From Pseudomonadota bacterium (lineage in GTDB: Bacteria > Desulfobacterota > Syntrophobacteria > Syntrophobacterales > Syntrophobacteraceae): a stretch of 34,501 nucleotides of DNA. Each line of letters begins with the position of its first letter. Within the stretch, counting starts at the first letter, position 1. The notes below the pieces were generated by a model, which saw nothing but the letters and a program-made list of their open reading frames with translations, was not told where the DNA came from and made no database searches. Shown here piece by piece: positions 8,348-16,883 of the stretch. Position numbers and translations under genes: made by a program. The DNA lies in contig JAEZHY010000140.1 of assembly GCA_023416335.1 (NCBI GenBank), forward strand, positions 1-34,501, given 5' to 3'.

Positions 8348-8373
8348 GTGGCGCGGTTTCCTGATCGCGCCAC
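8348..8373. terminator. Perfect 8-bp hairpin between convergent genes
   Basis: GTGGCGCG (8348-8355) pairs with CGCGCCAC (8366-8373) around a 10-base loop. It lies 80 bases after the Cache gene stop and downstream of the oppositely oriented pgsW gene. No T-tract is present on either side, so termination is only a guess from position. Confidence 0.3.
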
Positions 8374-8388
8374 TTCCAGGCACTCGTT

Positions 8389-8437
8389 CGCTGGTGCCCA
8401 AGTTCCGGCTTGGGAACCCGGCCCGACCGGATGAGCC
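8389..8437. repeat. Partial dispersed repeat (CTTGGGAACC family)
   Basis: The sequence from CGCTGGTGCCCAAG through GCTTGGGAACCCGGCC to CCGGATG resembles the repeat at 11806-11902. The rest of 8269-8636 holds no supported gene. A 32-residue hydrophobic frame at 8524-8622 (LGAVLMAAALLLGGLLA) looks like a signal peptide but ends at once and has no binding site, so it may be a remnant. Confidence 0.45.
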
Positions 8438-8636
8438 GGCACTTTTCTTTCGGGGCTCCGGGATCCTCCATTGCACAGGAATACCGGGCTACCCAGGAAA
8501 AGTTTTCCCGCCATTATTCCGTATGAAAGGTCCTCTTTCCTGCCGGCTGAAAAGCACGCTTGGAGCCGTGCTCATGGCCGCGGCCTTGCTGCTGGGGGGT
8601 CTGCTTGCACGACGCCGGTGAGGGTCAAACGGTCTC

Positions 8637-9776
8637 TCAAACCATCTGCGTCGGAGAATCATCTACGCCGGCACTGGAACGGCCAAAGATTCTGAACCCC
8701 CATTCCGATCGGATTACAGCGCACAGGCACAGGATTATGGCTGCGAGGATGCCGCCCGCAAGCATCGGATTCGAGCGGTAATAATAGTAGATTCTCCCTT
8801 CACCTACAGCCGGGATCACCGTCGGGTCGATCGGCAATCCGTATCTCCTGGCGAGGGCTCTTGCATTGCGCATATTGATGACCGGGATTCCCTGCTCCAG
8901 AAACCGGCGCATCACTGAAGGATTTTTCCTGATGCCGCGGGGAAGCTGTGTGTTGACCCCTGTTTTGAACCACTCCTTGCCGATGTTGACTCCAGTCGAT
9001 GCCGTACCTCCGCCGATATTTATGTACGCCGCTATCGGCACGCCCGAGTGCTGGTAGATCTCCATTCTCCGCCTGATGTCATCCTGCAGATTTTCCGGTT
9101 CGAACAGGGGCAGTCCGTTCCTCTCCACTGCTTTAACCAGGAGGTCCCGCCCTTCCGGGGAAAGTCCTTTGCCAATGTCTCCCTTGCTCCCGAGAGTCGT
9201 GAGTACCGATCTGAAAGGAAAAATGTCTTTCTGGTAGAGAATCCTCTCCATGTCGATCCATGTGAGGTCCGGATTGTTTGCGCCCCATTGGGAAGCGCTT
9301 GAGCTGGAGATGATGATCGGCTTCAGATGCATGGTGCTCATGGCGGCATACAGACATATGTTCAGAGCGGGAAAGGAACTGGAAATGCCGACTGCCACGG
9401 CATCCCCGTCTTTGACCCCTGCGTTTCTGAGCAACAAAACGAGGACGGCTGCAAAATTCGCATTCACGGATGTTCGCTTGGCAATCAAGCTCCCAACCTC
9501 GCTGGTGATCGGGGTCATGGATGAGCCGAGCAAACCCGAATGAGCCGGGTCCACGGAATTTACAAAATGCGGGTTGAGCTTGACTCTTTCGTCTCTCACC
9601 GCCTCCATGGCGACAAGGGCCAGGTTGGAGGCTTTCATCTGTTCCTTGTAGTATTCCGTGTTGACCCGCATCGGAAAGTTTTGAACCGAGTAGAATCCGA
9701 TCATTGCAAGTATTGCGATCAGGAACAATGCCGGCAGGGAAACGCTTCGGGGCCTCCAGTATATCTTGGGGGTCAT
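8637..9776 (-). CDS. pgsW: Poly-gamma-glutamate system protein PgsW-like
   Basis: The 379-residue protein has one N-terminal membrane anchor (about residues 12-30), a large extracytoplasmic domain, and a second hydrophobic segment near the C-terminus (about 338-355). The body contains AVGISSSFPALNICLYAAM, a Ser-rich IIISSSSASQWGANNPDLTW and AAYINIGGGTASTGVNIGKE. I recall these from a family annotated as 'poly-gamma-glutamate system protein' that travels with PgsB and PgsC. Its biochemical role is not established. The ATG at 9776 overlaps the pgsC stop as ATGA, which fixes the start; an in-frame ATG 24 codons upstream lies inside pgsC. It is the last gene of the pgsB-pgsC-pgsW set and may do the job of the missing PgsA/CapA. 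Confidence 0.8.
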   Translation of the reverse strand: MTPKIYWRPRSVSLPALFLIAILAMIGFYSVQNFPMRVNTEYYKEQMKASNLALVAMEAVRDERVKLNPHFVNSVDPAHSGLLGSSMTPITSEVGSLIAKRTSVNANFAAVLVLLLRNAGVKDGDAVAVGISSSFPALNICLYAAMSTMHLKPIIISSSSASQWGANNPDLTWIDMERILYQKDIFPFRSVLTTLGSKGDIGKGLSPEGRDLLVKAVERNGLPLFEPENLQDDIRRRMEIYQHSGVPIAAYINIGGGTASTGVNIGKEWFKTGVNTQLPRGIRKNPSVMRRFLEQGIPVINMRNARALARRYGLPIDPTVIPAVGEGRIYYYYRSNPMLAGGILAAIILCLCAVIRSEWGFRIFGRSSAGVDDSPTQMV

Positions 9777-10231
9777 ATATCGAACTCTTTTCCAAAGAAG
9801 ACGATCAGGATGAGGCGAACCGTGACGGAAGCGATCGTTACGGAGCAAAAGGTCTCGAGTATCCCCTGCCTGTCCATCCAGATGGCTATCAGGCCGGGTA
9901 CTATGAAACCAATGACCGAGTACTCGACATTGCCGATATCCAGGGGGGCGCCGATGATTCGGTTGACCAAAGCGCCCGTCAGATAGCCGATAAGAATGGT
10001 GATTGCCGTCCGCCGCCTTCCGTAAACGATCACCGTGGCCGAGAGGCCCTTAACCAGGCCCAGCGTGATCAGGGCGGCGGAGAAGGTCAGGGCGAGGTCG
10101 AGCGGCTTTTCCAGGTGAACGGCAAAATAACCGGGCACAATCATTCCGCCTGCGGCAAGGCCGAAGAGTTCCGAGAAGAGCACGCCCGTGATCAGGCCTA
10201 TGCCGATCGATACGGGAAGAAGTTCGATCAT
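9773..10231 (-). CDS. pgsC: Poly-gamma-glutamate biosynthesis membrane protein PgsC/CapC
   Basis: PgsC is a small multi-pass membrane protein that works with PgsB in the synthase complex making poly-gamma-glutamate. The 152-residue length fits the family (about 150). Four to five hydrophobic helices are visible, starting from MIELLPVSIGIGLITGVLF, with the characteristic GLAAGGMIVPGYFAVHLEKP and VGFIVPGLIA-like (VIGFIVPGLIAIWMDRQG) repeats. The ATG at 10231 overlaps the pgsB stop as ATGA, which supports it over the much longer frame starting at 10489. The gene is translationally coupled on both sides, so the three proteins are probably made in fixed ratio. Confidence 0.9.
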   Translation of the reverse strand: MIELLPVSIGIGLITGVLFSELFGLAAGGMIVPGYFAVHLEKPLDLALTFSAALITLGLVKGLSATVIVYGRRRTAITILIGYLTGALVNRIIGAPLDIGNVEYSVIGFIVPGLIAIWMDRQGILETFCSVTIASVTVRLILIVFFGKEFDI

Positions 10232-11424
10232 ACAGTTTCCTTCAGGAAGGCTCTGTTTCGAAAATAGCGCGAAAGGGTGAGTCCCTGGCCTTTTATGTTG
10301 CCGATACCCATAACCAGGGCCGAAGCGCCGGACATTTCGAGGATCATCTCGAATATTTCGGCATCGGGTCTGCCGTCCCCATAGATGATTTTGCGTACGG
10401 GGACTCCAGCTTCGATTGCCTTTCGGGCGAAAAAATAGAGTCCGCCGCCAATCAGCAGGAAGTGGTCGACAGTTCCCCAATTCACGCACGCGCCTCCCAG
10501 TTGCTCGGAGCGTTGCGGTCGGTCGGAGCGGCAGTTTACGATCATGATGCGTGTTTTCACGTCCGGGCAGCGTTTTGAGGCGATTTCCCAGAGATATTCC
10601 GTAGATTCAGGATCGTTTGCGGAAAATCCGTTTGCGAAATAAAGCCTTCGTCCAAAAAACCTTATGCTCTGAATGGTCATTGCGCCGGCATCCGGGGTTG
10701 CCTTCCACATTCCGCTGAGCGCGGTTGCCCGATCTACTCCCAGTTCGCTGCAGACCCTGAGGGCCATTGCCACGTTGCTCTTGTGCTCCAGATAAGAAAA
10801 ACCGCCGATCTCCTCATCTGTAACCGCGGCATCGTTCTCGGGGCCGATAACTACGAGAGAGGTCTCCCGGTCCGCCGCGGCTTTTTCGAAAAGAGGAATG
10901 TATTTCCCTCCTCCCACGAACAGGGTTCCTTTCGTCGGGGTGGTCCCGGCCAGGGCGGCGGCAACATCAATTTCCGCCGGGCCCATAACGTCCAGGTGAT
11001 CGGCTCGAACGTTCGTAATCACTCCGTGGGTCGCCTGTACGAACTTCTCTTCGCAAAGCCACTGAAGCTGCGGATGAACCGCCATGCACTCGATCACTAG
11101 TGCATCGGCATTACAGAGGGCTGTGAAGGCCATGATCCGGACCTGTTCTATTACGTTTGCTCCCCGGGGCCGGAAAACAGGGTATTCCGACCCGTCCGGG
11201 CAGATCATGAAAGGAAGAGTACCCGTCGTTTTGGCGCAAACAGTCATCCCCGACTCGCGCAAACCCGCCGCAATGAGTCGCGTTATGCTCGATTTGCCCC
11301 GGGTGCCGTTTACGTGAATGCGGATCGGGATTCGCGCTATATTTTGCCTGTGCCTGCCGGTTTCCCAGAGAAGAAGGCAGATAGCCCCGATCAGAAGGGC
11401 AAAGAGAATGTCACTACCGGCCAT
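10228..11424 (-). CDS. pgsB: Poly-gamma-glutamate synthase PgsB/CapB
   Basis: PgsB is an ATP-dependent amide ligase related to Mur ligases. It polymerises glutamate through gamma-carboxyl bonds at the inner face of the membrane. The 398-residue protein has an N-terminal membrane anchor (about residues 5-20), a P-loop HVNGTRGKSS (GTRGKS at 40-45), a TGTLP segment, and Mur-like ADALVIECMAVHPQ and THGVITNVRADHLDVMG motifs. It then has a C-terminal nucleotide/substrate domain ending in ALVMGIGNIKGQG. The ATG at 11424 is chosen because the anchor starts there and AGGA lies about nine bases upstream. The longer frame to 11721 adds about 99 residues that do not look like protein. The polymer could differ from pure glutamate. 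Confidence 0.92.
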   Translation of the reverse strand: MAGSDILFALLIGAICLLLWETGRHRQNIARIPIRIHVNGTRGKSSITRLIAAGLRESGMTVCAKTTGTLPFMICPDGSEYPVFRPRGANVIEQVRIMAFTALCNADALVIECMAVHPQLQWLCEEKFVQATHGVITNVRADHLDVMGPAEIDVAAALAGTTPTKGTLFVGGGKYIPLFEKAAADRETSLVVIGPENDAAVTDEEIGGFSYLEHKSNVAMALRVCSELGVDRATALSGMWKATPDAGAMTIQSIRFFGRRLYFANGFSANDPESTEYLWEIASKRCPDVKTRIMIVNCRSDRPQRSEQLGGACVNWGTVDHFLLIGGGLYFFARKAIEAGVPVRKIIYGDGRPDAEIFEMILEMSGASALVMGIGNIKGQGLTLSRYFRNRAFLKETV

Positions 11425-12326
11425 AGATGATCCTGAAAATGGAGAGACGCACTCGCAACCCCGTAATTTACACCGTTGTTTAGTGTCGCTCCGGGAGCAA
11501 AAAAATGGGGTGATCCATGTATTTTGGCCCGGCAATGCCGTAGAGGACGCAAGAACTCGGACTCGTGAGGTTTCCAGGAGGGCATTTCCGGAATGGATGA
11601 GAGGCCGGAGCCGGCAGGCCCGCTCCTTCTCATACAGAGTTGCGTTCAAGAAGGATCCAAATAGCGTGGGGACCAGCGGCCCCCACACCCCCTGCGCCGC
11701 TCTGCGGCTTACTTGGCGCAAGTGCCCGGTCGGGGGGTAACCTCCTCCACGTCGGCAGGGAACTAAATATCAACTTGAAAGCAACTATTTAGTATCAATC
11801 GATTTGTTCCGGGAGCCCGGCACAATGTCGTTACGTTTGTTTTAGGGAAATATGCCGCTGGTTCCCAAGGTCCGCCTTGGGAACCCCGTCCCGGCAGGCC
11901 GGATGGTTCCGGAGTATGCTTTACCGCTCTTTGGGCGCCTCCATCGCAACGTGCGAATCCAGGCGTTTTTCGCCTCGGAATGGTGAAGGGGGTGTCACGC
12001 AAGGGCTGAAGAGCTTAAAGCAAGAGCATTGAGGCGTAACTTGACTGGAGACATCGATTTTGTTTACAAAATTACAATTTATTTCCTCAAAAATCTTATC
12101 AAAATAAAGTCTTAATCCATTTGATTAACATTAATTCGATAGTGCCGGCAAGATTTGTATGTAACTTGAAAAATGGCGCAGCAATTGTCTCAATTTTGTT
12201 ACCAGATACATATGGACAAATTTAACATACTAAGAATTATCTTTTTTTCTAAATATCGTTGTTTTATAATCTGCAATTATTTCATCAATAGTTTCACCTG
12301 TAAGTCCCAAGGTTTCAGAGGTTTTC
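11425..12326. other. Intergenic region with repeat and AT-rich promoter zone
   Basis: pgsB and the three-PAS kinase diverge from this 900-base stretch. No gene is supported. It holds an 8-bp inverted repeat ACTAAATA/TATTTAGT at 11762-11793, a full dispersed repeat at 11806-11902, and a strikingly AT-rich block from about 12050 to 12300 that contrasts with the GC-rich surroundings. TATAAT at 12265-12270 is a possible -10 element for the kinase, 57 bases before its start, though no good -35 box is placed. Confidence 0.5.
11806..11902 (-). repeat. Dispersed repeat, GGTTCCCAAGGCGGACC family (full copy)
   Basis: On the - strand it reads GGCCTGCCGGGACGGGG, then GTTCCCAAGGCGGACC, TTGGGAACCAGCGGC, ATATTTCCCTAAAAC and finally GGGCTCCCGGAAC. 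The same modules in the same order occur on the + strand at 29346-29453. The core TTCCCAAGGTCCGCCTTGGGAA forms a near-perfect hairpin. Open frames through both copies translate to the same peptide (GLPGRGSQGGPWEPAAYF), which reflects the repeat rather than a gene. Confidence 0.8.
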
Positions 12327-14384
12327 ATGCGGAAAGTGCAAAAAAATAAAGAGCAGCTCTTGCGGGAAGTAGGAAGATTGCGGCGCGAATTAGCCCGATC
12401 TCGAAAGTTGTTGGACTCGGCTTCCGTCGAACTTGCATCCGCACGGACAAATGAGGCGGTATACAAGGCCCTGTGTCGGAACAGTTCCTGGTTTGTTTGT
12501 GTTTTCGAAGTCGTTGCCGGCAGTGAAGGAGTAATCGTCGACTGGATATTGAGAGACGCGAACCGGGAAGCTCTGCATAATATAGGAAAACCGCTGGAGG
12601 AAATAGCGGGCCTGCGCGTATCGGAGATCTTCGGCGTGGAGAAGATGGCCCCTCTTATCGGCATCTCGCAGACGGTCATAAAACGCGGCAGTCCATTCAC
12701 TCACGAGATCTATTGTCCCGGAAGCGGTAAGTGCTTTCTGTGCACATGCTTTCCGACCGGAGAAAACTACTACGTCACGGCGGGAGTGGACATAACGGAT
12801 CGCAAAAGGATCAAGGAACTTTTGATCCAGAGCGAGCGAAGGCTCCGGCTTGCACTTGAAGCGGGGAGGATGGGGACCTGGGACTGGGAGGTCGGGACCG
12901 ACAACGCTAAATGGTCTGAAGGCCATTATACCCTGCTCGGCTATCGTGCAGGTGAAGTTCAGCCCTCAAATGAGGCCTTCCGTCGCCGTGTCCACCCCGA
13001 AGATCGTGCCCGTTGGGAGCAAGCTTTGAACGAAGCCCTGCAGAACGGGACGGACTATATTTGCGAGCACCGTGTTATATGGCCTGACGGTTCGGTGCAT
13101 TGGCTGGAGGCGCGGGGGCGGTGCACATCCGATTCAAGCGGGAAAGCAAACAGGATGTACGGCGTCATCGCCGATATCGATGAAAAGAAAAGGGTCGAGA
13201 CCGCGCTGCGGGAAAGTGAAACGCGATTCCGCGCTTTTATGGACAATAGTCCGACATCGGCGTGGATGAAAGATGAAAAGGGCCGATACGTTTACCTTAG
13301 CGCATCTGGTGAAAAGAGCTTCGGGGCAAGATTCGCCGATTGTTTCGGGAGGACCGATTTTGAGATCTTCCCCTTGAAGAAAGCCCGCAGGTACAGAAAA
13401 AGCGATGTTGAAGTCCTGAAGAAGGGCGCGTTCGTCGATTTCATCGAGGAGGCGACAAATCCCGATGGGACTCTTTCCGCATGGTGGAAATTCAAGTTCC
13501 CTTTCAGAGACGCTGAAGGGAAAAATTACGTGGGCGGCATCGGGCTCGACATCTCGGAACGCCGGAGCATGGAAGACGAGCTTCGAAAAGCCAGGGACGA
13601 ACTCGAGGTCCGGGTCCGGGAGCGCACGGCCGAACTGGCGGACGCAATCGAATCGCTCCGGGAGCATCCTTCGAGGCTCATAATGGTCCAGGAGGAGGAA
13701 CGCAAAAGGATAGGCGGAGAGCTGCACGACAGTATCGGGCAGACTCTTGCCGCTCTGAAGTACTGGGTGGAATTGACTCTCCTGGCAAGAAGCAGCGGGA
13801 ATCAGGATGAGGCTTTCAGCAGGTTGGAACAGTTCATCCCGACGCTCCAGCGTTCCATCGAGGAGACGAGGGCGATCTACATGGGCCTGCGGCCGACGAC
13901 CCTGGATTCCATGGGGGCCATTGCGACTATTCGCTGGTTTTGCAGGGAATTCCTGAACCTCTACCCGAACCAGCACATTGAGATCGAGTCCGGTGTGGCC
14001 GAAAAGGAAATCCCGGATGCTCTGAAGGTGGTCATTTTCAGAATCACCCAGGAGGCCCTCAACAACATCGCCAGGCATAGCCGCGCGGAATGGGTGGACA
14101 TCTCACTCGTGCGAAAGGAAGGGTGTATTCGGCTCACCATTTCCGACGACGGCGTCGGTTTCGATGTTGATTCGGTCCTGTCGCGGGCATACGCAAGAAG
14201 CCTGGGCCTGACCGGTATGAAGGATAGAGCCGAAATTATGGGTGGAAACTTTTCGATAACCTCCTCGCCAGGCCAGGGTACCACCGTTCGGGTTGCCTGG
14301 CCTGTTCAGTCGAAAATACACCGCAGGTTGTCGGCGGTAAGCTGCGAGACCGGCTTGTTGAAACCAAAGACAATGCCGCACTGA
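12327..14384 (+). CDS. Three-PAS sensor histidine kinase (HisKA_3 type)
   Basis: The 685-residue cytoplasmic kinase has an N-terminal coiled coil, PAS 1 (about 45-150, cysteine-bearing YCPGSGKCFLCTCFPTGE), PAS 2 of the PAS_3 type (about 170-285, with GTWDWEVGTDNAKWS and RRVHPEDRARWEQ), PAS 3 (about 298-410, FMDNSPTSAWMKDEKGRYVY), a coiled coil, HisKA_3 with phospho-acceptor His467 in GGELHDSIGQT, and HATPase with DDGVGFD and GLTGMKDRAEIMGG. From PAS 3 onward it closely matches the kinase at 5344-6600, so one derives from duplication with gain or loss of PAS modules. AGAGG five bases before the ATG supports the start. No membrane segment and no adjacent response regulator are present. The signal is unknown. 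Confidence 0.92.
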   Translation: MRKVQKNKEQLLREVGRLRRELARSRKLLDSASVELASARTNEAVYKALCRNSSWFVCVFEVVAGSEGVIVDWILRDANREALHNIGKPLEEIAGLRVSEIFGVEKMAPLIGISQTVIKRGSPFTHEIYCPGSGKCFLCTCFPTGENYYVTAGVDITDRKRIKELLIQSERRLRLALEAGRMGTWDWEVGTDNAKWSEGHYTLLGYRAGEVQPSNEAFRRRVHPEDRARWEQALNEALQNGTDYICEHRVIWPDGSVHWLEARGRCTSDSSGKANRMYGVIADIDEKKRVETALRESETRFRAFMDNSPTSAWMKDEKGRYVYLSASGEKSFGARFADCFGRTDFEIFPLKKARRYRKSDVEVLKKGAFVDFIEEATNPDGTLSAWWKFKFPFRDAEGKNYVGGIGLDISERRSMEDELRKARDELEVRVRERTAELADAIESLREHPSRLIMVQEEERKRIGGELHDSIGQTLAALKYWVELTLLARSSGNQDEAFSRLEQFIPTLQRSIEETRAIYMGLRPTTLDSMGAIATIRWFCREFLNLYPNQHIEIESGVAEKEIPDALKVVIFRITQEALNNIARHSRAEWVDISLVRKEGCIRLTISDDGVGFDVDSVLSRAYARSLGLTGMKDRAEIMGGNFSITSSPGQGTTVRVAWPVQSKIHRRLSAVSCETGLLKPKTMPH

Positions 14385-14520
14385 TTTAGGAAATATCCCT
14401 ACACGAGAGGGCCGGCTTGCCCCCCGATTGGCCCCTTCCAACTCCCTGGTTATCATAGAGACTGAATTTGCAAACAGATAAGGACCAGGTGATTCCAGAA
14501 ATGAAGGCCGGCCGATTTCC

Positions 14521-16017
14521 ATGAAAAAACGTAATTCCCGGTTGAAACGCTCCCGCTCGAAGCTTACCCCGGCACAAGTTCCCCGAGAGCGGGTGAGAGA
14601 AGCAGTGCCGCAATATCGGAGCGCTCCGGCCGGCGCCTTCCGGGGGCGGGCGGTACTTGGACATCCTCCCGGTTTGTTTGTCCTCTTCTTTACGGAAATG
14701 TGGGAGCGGTTTTCTTATTACGGAATGCGCTCGCTTCTCGTGCTCTACATGGTTGACCACCTCTTCCTGCAGCCCGACGTCGGGCAGAAGGTGCTCGGGT
14801 TTGACGTCGTCAAGGGCGGGCTCGAGGCGATCTTCGGGCCGCTCGCTCCTCAGCCGCTCTCTTCGCAGATCTACGGACTCTATACGGCATTTGTCTTCTT
14901 TACCCCCTTCTTTGGCGGGATGCTTGCCGACAGGGTGATCGGCCGGCGTCGTACAGTGATCCTCGGTGCAGCCCTGATGGCGGCAGGCCATTTCCTGATG
15001 GCCGTCGAGTCTCTCTTCTTCCCCGCGCTGCTGATGCTGATCCTGGGCAACGGTGCCTTCAAACCGAACATATCGACACAGGTGGGGAGCCTCTACCCTC
15101 AAGGGGATCCGCGGCGGGACCGAGCCTTCACGATCTTCTATATGGGAATTAATCTTGGGGCGTTTTTCTCGCCCCTGGTCTGCGGCACGCTCGGGCAGCG
15201 ATTCGGGTGGCACTATGGCTTCGGAGCGGCCGGGGTGGGAATGGTCGCCGGACTTTGCCTTTACTTGCTGGGGCAGGGCACTCTAGCACCCGACATCATC
15301 ACGAAGGCAGGGGGACGGGAAGAGATGAAGAAGCCCCTCACGCCCGCCGAATGGAAACGGATATGGGCCTTGGTGCTTCTCTGCGCACTCAACATCATCT
15401 TCTGGGGTATCTTCGAGCAGCAGGGCAACACAATGCAACTCTGGGCAGACCGAAATACGGACTGGAATTTTCTGGGCCTTGAGGTCCCATCGACTTGGTT
15501 GCAGGCCATGAACCCCATGATGATTTTCATCTTTGCGCCGCTCCTGAATATGTTCTGGGCCCGGCAGTCCCGGAGGCATTCGGAGCCGTCGAGCATCATG
15601 AAGATGGCCATCGGCTGCTTTCTGGCAGGCGCCTCGTATGTGGTCATGATGCTTGCCGCTCACGGGACCGGACCGGAAGAACGGCGCAGCGTCGCATGGC
15701 TTTTCGGGTCCATTTCCATCCTCACCCTGGGCGAACTCTACCTTTCGCCGATCGGCCTGTCCCTGGTGACAAAAGTCGCGCCTGCGCGGGTCGTCTCGAT
15801 GATGATGGGCGTGTGGTTTCTTTCGAGCTTTTTCGGTAACTATTTTGCGGGTTTTCTCGGCACATTCTGGGAAAGGATGTCCCGGGAGAGTTTTTTCCTG
15901 ATGCTGACGGGACTGGGGTTAGCTGGAGGGATTGCAATTTGGCTGCTCGGGCGGCCGATCGAACGCGCCGTAGCGGAAAATCAGAACATGAATCATAGTG
16001 CCGGGTCTCCGGAGTGA
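14521..16017 (+). CDS. POT/PTR family proton-dependent oligopeptide transporter
   Basis: The 498-residue member of the POT (PTR2) branch of the major facilitator superfamily should import di- and tripeptides with protons. The diagnostic helix 1 motif is present as FFTEMWERFSYYGMR (E59, E62, R63, Y66, Y67), followed by GGMLADRVIGRRRT and the second POT signature FTIFYMGINLGAFFSPLVCG. About twelve to fourteen membrane helices are visible. The first 48 residues are an unusually long, Arg/Lys-rich cytoplasmic tail. The C-terminal last dozen residues (NQNMNHSAGSPE) are read from DNA that looks like a decayed gene on the other strand, so the natural tail may have been altered. The binding site before the ATG is weak. 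Confidence 0.92.
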   Translation: MKKRNSRLKRSRSKLTPAQVPRERVREAVPQYRSAPAGAFRGRAVLGHPPGLFVLFFTEMWERFSYYGMRSLLVLYMVDHLFLQPDVGQKVLGFDVVKGGLEAIFGPLAPQPLSSQIYGLYTAFVFFTPFFGGMLADRVIGRRRTVILGAALMAAGHFLMAVESLFFPALLMLILGNGAFKPNISTQVGSLYPQGDPRRDRAFTIFYMGINLGAFFSPLVCGTLGQRFGWHYGFGAAGVGMVAGLCLYLLGQGTLAPDIITKAGGREEMKKPLTPAEWKRIWALVLLCALNIIFWGIFEQQGNTMQLWADRNTDWNFLGLEVPSTWLQAMNPMMIFIFAPLLNMFWARQSRRHSEPSSIMKMAIGCFLAGASYVVMMLAAHGTGPEERRSVAWLFGSISILTLGELYLSPIGLSLVTKVAPARVVSMMMGVWFLSSFFGNYFAGFLGTFWERMSRESFFLMLTGLGLAGGIAIWLLGRPIERAVAENQNMNHSAGSPE

Positions 16018-16167
16018 ACGCGCATAAAACTGCGCGTCACGCTCCACCATGTCGAGCACCTCTTTTACCGTCTTCCGCTTGCCGTATTTGATCAGTGCTT
16101 TTGGCGAGCAGACGTTGGTGCATACATCGCAATCGGGAAGACACGCGCCACGGTCGAAAAGTTTTAA
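16015..16167 (-). pseudogene. Remnant of a glycyl-radical enzyme activating protein
   Basis: About 50 residues on the - strand, from LFDRGACLPDC to DAQFYARS, match the ferredoxin-like insert of glycyl-radical activases. The cysteine cluster CLPDCDVCTNVCSPKAL is followed by KYGKRKTVKEVLDMVERD and AQFYARS. In the family this is followed by GGGVTLSGGEP and the radical-SAM core. Here the match stops exactly at the 3' end of the peptide transporter gene and none of the core remains. Upstream, the match ends at the hypothetical gene stop (16164). It is a truncated, non-functional piece. Which glycyl-radical enzyme it served is unknown. Confidence 0.65.
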
Positions 16168-16829
16168 TCCTCCAACTCCTGGAACTCGTCTGGAAATCTC
16201 TCTTTCCAACTCAGAATGTAGTCGAATCCATCCGGCCCGAGGCGTCCCGACAGAGTGTCCATAATCTTTCTGCACTTCGCCGGGGTGTCATGTGGGCCTT
16301 GCATAAACAAGGGTTTGTCGTTATATCCGAAAGTGAATTCGGCTGGACATGCGGCGGCATCGATGTCACCAAAGATCTTTTCGGCCAATCTGTAATCCGG
16401 ATGCGGTTCCAATCCGATCTGCGCTGCATAAGCCTCGGCACCTTCGAGTAGCTTCCTGGCAAAGGAGGGATCCACTTCGCCAAGTTTATCAACCGAGGAG
16501 ACCCCTCCCACTTTGCGCCGGAATTCGGACTCCGGCATTACCTGAAAAAAAGCGGACTTGATTCCAAGGCAGTACACATCGACCAGAAAGAAGCCGGCCG
16601 CTATATCGCCATTCGGCAATTCACGGCTGACTATGACGTGGCCGATGCCCGTCTCAAAAATCGTCTCCGGCGCCAGACACTCGTGTATCGGGGATTTCGA
16701 CGCAAGCTCAATTTGCTTTAAGAGCGAAATTCCCTCTGCGTGTGAGGCTTTCTTTTTGGCGTGAACCGCCTTGCGTTTGGCCGCTTTCTTTTCGAGCTTC
16801 TTCTGCCTGCTTCTGGGACCGAGCGCCAC
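16164..16829 (-). CDS. Hypothetical protein with basic N-terminal tail
   Basis: The function of this 221-residue protein is not recognised. The first 35 residues are dominated by Lys, Arg and Ala (KKLEKKAAKRKAVHAKKK), suggesting nucleic-acid or ribosome contact. The remainder looks globular, with IGHVIVSRELPNGDIAAGFF, a VDVYCLGIKSAFF strand and a C-terminal helix ending in DEFQELED. The start is a GTG at 16829 with AAAGGAG eleven bases upstream, slightly long spacing. It lies 54 bases downstream of the 58-residue gene on the same strand, and they may form a pair. No signal peptide or membrane helix is seen. Confidence 0.7.
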   Translation of the reverse strand: MALGPRSRQKKLEKKAAKRKAVHAKKKASHAEGISLLKQIELASKSPIHECLAPETIFETGIGHVIVSRELPNGDIAAGFFLVDVYCLGIKSAFFQVMPESEFRRKVGGVSSVDKLGEVDPSFARKLLEGAEAYAAQIGLEPHPDYRLAEKIFGDIDAAACPAEFTFGYNDKPLFMQGPHDTPAKCRKIMDTLSGRLGPDGFDYILSWKERFPDEFQELED

Positions 16830-16883
16830 TATATATAATTCTCCTTTTCCGGTAGCCGCGTTCCGCTATGGTTCAAGAACGCT

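Noticed and set aside
8524..8622. Short hydrophobic frame resembling a signal peptide (LGAVLMAAALLLGGLLA)
   Set aside because: It stops right after the hydrophobic run and has no binding site. A frameshift would be needed to continue it, so it is at most a remnant.
11763..12002. 79-codon - strand frame sharing a peptide with a frame at 29319
   Set aside because: The shared peptide is simply the translation of the dispersed repeat; no protein conservation is implied.
12171..12187. Possible sigma54 promoter (TGGCGCAGCAATTGT) before the three-PAS kinase
   Set aside because: The essential GC at -12 is GT here and the match to TGGCAC-N5-TTGC is poor.
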